This document shows positions 62,655-64,000 of a DNA stretch of 64,000 bases, piece after piece. Every line of letters starts with the position of its first letter. Positions within the stretch are counted from its first letter, which is position 1. The translations under genes and the position numbers were made by a program. The notes under the pieces are model-generated. The model was given only the letters and a program-made list of their open reading frames with translations. It made no database searches and was not told where the DNA came from. Where the stretch lies: positions 1-64,000 of the forward strand of contig CAWINS010000017.1 in NCBI GenBank assembly GCA_963837335.1. The letters run 5' to 3'. Origin of the DNA: RYN-230 sp963837335 (lineage in GTDB: Bacteria; Actinomycetota; Actinomycetes; Streptosporangiales; Streptosporangiaceae).

Positions 62655-64000
62655 ATGGCGCAGGGCAATGACGCAGCTCCGGAGATCCTCGATCTGCCTA
62701 TCGGGCTGAATGCGACCGGGACCCGGGCCGAGTTCGACAGCCTGGGCCAGGTCGAGGTGCCGGCCGACCGGTACTGGGGCGCCCAGACCCAGCGGAGCCT
62801 GCAGCACTTCAGCGTCGGCCACGACAAGATGCCGGCCGAGGTGTACCACGCCTACGGTTACGTCAAGAAGGCCGCGGCCCTGGTCAACACCCGGTCCGGC
62901 CGCCTGCCGGAATGGATGGGCCAGCTCATCCAGCGGGTCTGCGACGAGATCATCGCCGGCGAGCTGGACCGCGAGTTCCCGCTGCACGTGTTCCAGACCG
63001 GCTCGGGCACCCACTCCAACATGAACGTGAACGAGGTCATCGCCAACCGTTGCATCCAGCTGGTCGGCGGCACACTCGGCTCGCAGCAGCCCGTGCATCC
63101 CAACGATCACGTCAACATGGCCCAGTCGAGCAACGACACGTTCCCGACCGCGATGCACATCGCCGCCTACACCATGGCCACCGAGCGGACGATCCCCGCG
63201 CTGCGCGGGCTGCGAGACGCCATCGCGCGCAACGCGGAGAAATGGTCCGGCATCGTCAAGATCGGCCGGACGCATCTGCAGGACGCCACCCCGCTGACCG
63301 TCGGCCAGGAGTGGTCCGGGTACGCCGCCGCGCTGGACGACGCGATCGCCGAGGTCGAGCACGTCACGCACGGCCTGCTGCAACTCGCCATGGGCGGGAC
63401 CGCGGTCGGTACCGGCCTCAACGCGCCGGAAGACTTCGGAGAGGAGGTCGCGGCGGAGATCGCCGCGATGACCGGCGTCCCCTACCAGACCGCGGGCAAC
63501 AAGTTCACCGCGCAGGCGACCCTGGACCGGATGGTGCGCGCGCACGGCGGACTGAAGGCCGCGGCCGTCACCCTCTTCAAGATCGCGAACGACCTGCGCT
63601 GGCTGGGTTCCGGCCCGCGGACGGGGCTCGGTGAGCTGATCCTGCCGTCCAATGAGCCCGGCTCGTCGATCATGCCGGGCAAGGTCAACCCGGCCCAGGC
63701 CGAGGCCATGCTGATGGTGGCCATCCAGGTCATCGCGTCCGACGTGGCCGTGACCATGGGCGGCGCCGAAGGCAACCTGGAGCTGAACGCGTTCCGCCCC
63801 ATCCTCATCGACAACTACCTCCACTCGGCGCTGATCATGGCCGACATGTGCGACCACCTGCGCGAGTTCATGATCGAGGGCACCCAGCTCAACGAGGCCA
63901 AGCTCACCGAGAACATCGAGCGCTCGGTCATGATGGTCACCGCGCTGTCGCCGGTGATCGGCTACGACCAGGCCTCGGTCATCGCGCACTACGCGGTCGA
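62655..64000 (+). CDS. fumC: Class II fumarate hydratase, 3' end outside window
   Basis: Fumarase of the TCA cycle, fumarate to (S)-malate. 448 residues are visible of about 465. Family blocks in order: ADRYWGAQTQRSLQHFSVG, FQTGSGTHSNMNVNEVIANRC, HPNDHVNMAQSSNDTFPTAMH, KIGRTHLQDATPLTVGQE, GGTAVGTGLNAP and the signature GSSIMPGKVNPAQAE, which holds the catalytic serine loop. The ATG at 62655 has no strong Shine-Dalgarno; the hairpin at 62618-62638 ends 16 nt before it. Confidence 0.96.
   Translation, partial: MAQGNDAAPEILDLPIGLNATGTRAEFDSLGQVEVPADRYWGAQTQRSLQHFSVGHDKMPAEVYHAYGYVKKAAALVNTRSGRLPEWMGQLIQRVCDEIIAGELDREFPLHVFQTGSGTHSNMNVNEVIANRCIQLVGGTLGSQQPVHPNDHVNMAQSSNDTFPTAMHIAAYTMATERTIPALRGLRDAIARNAEKWSGIVKIGRTHLQDATPLTVGQEWSGYAAALDDAIAEVEHVTHGLLQLAMGGTAVGTGLNAPEDFGEEVAAEIAAMTGVPYQTAGNKFTAQATLDRMVRAHGGLKAAAVTLFKIANDLRWLGSGPRTGLGELILPSNEPGSSIMPGKVNPAQAEAMLMVAIQVIASDVAVTMGGAEGNLELNAFRPILIDNYLHSALIMADMCDHLREFMIEGTQLNEAKLTENIERSVMMVTALSPVIGYDQASVIAHYAV

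Noticed and set aside
1..64000. tRNA, rRNA, insertion sequences, prophage or biosynthetic mega-enzyme genes
   Set aside because: Looked for cloverleaf-like arms, transposase or integrase motifs and modular synthase domains; none was found, so none is reported.

Overview
The window is GC-rich DNA with strongly G/C-biased third codon positions. It carries a WhiB regulator, a mycothiol-type (TIGR03086) remnant, an MscL with a CPEC tail, and a cslA-glxA-cslZ cluster. Together these point to a filamentous high-GC actinomycete. The exact order (Streptosporangiales-like is my guess) cannot be fixed from the sequence alone. No rRNA, tRNA, CRISPR array, transposase or integrase was recognised.

Layout. 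1-12.4 kb: the 3' part of an Lhr helicase, a strong bidirectional terminator, a membrane glycosyltransferase pair (GT39, then GT2-GtrA), L-2-hydroxyglutarate oxidase, small metabolic genes, and a TetR/SDR divergent pair with a palindromic operator. 12.4-29.4 kb: an accessory stretch of mostly single-gene units (five unrelated SAM methyltransferases lie between 14.4 and 32.6 kb, four of them in this stretch, plus AraC, DinB/TPR, a beta-lactamase fold, a P-loop kinase, SGNH, MFS and MsrA). A short family of near-identical, same-orientation intergenic repeats punctuates it (about ten copies, consensus core GTGTGGTTATGACTTGCTGG). 29.4-38 kb: a decay zone with a broken CDF transporter, a TetR pseudogene beside a fused dehydrogenase/dehydratase remnant (a likely dead quinate/shikimate locus), an HxlR regulator with an 11-bp inverted-repeat operator, a frameshifted GNAT, an SGNH/MBL pair and a frameshifted membrane glycosyltransferase.

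38-43 kb: two divergent genes, an MFS transporter and an aromatic-amino-acid-decarboxylase-like PLP enzyme, each fused to a C-terminal cyclic-nucleotide-binding domain. Their intergenic region holds a 10-bp direct repeat with exactly 20-bp periodicity. An NAD-dependent epimerase follows the decarboxylase. 43-53 kb: a YfhO-like membrane protein, MscL, an unknown membrane protein, and the convergent cslA-glxA-cslZ operon (cellulose-synthase-like polymerase, copper radical oxidase, GH6 hydrolase), known in Streptomyces for a hyphal-tip glycan.

53-64 kb: an FAD-linked glycolate-oxidase-like gene, a CapA-like lipoprotein, a PadR operon with a 10-8-10 palindromic operator, a PhyH dioxygenase with a tandem-repeat 3' end, a MalT/LuxR-type giant regulator, a divergent small-protein/WhiB/small-protein operon containing an 18-bp minisatellite with a 1-bp slip, and the 5' 96% or so of class II fumarase. 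Several otherwise well-conserved genes (lhr, GNAT, membrane GT, alpha/beta hydrolase, glycolate oxidase) carry single-base frame breaks. Some of these may be assembly indels, whereas the TetR/quinate, CDF and TIGR03086 remnants have lost whole domains and look genuinely decayed.
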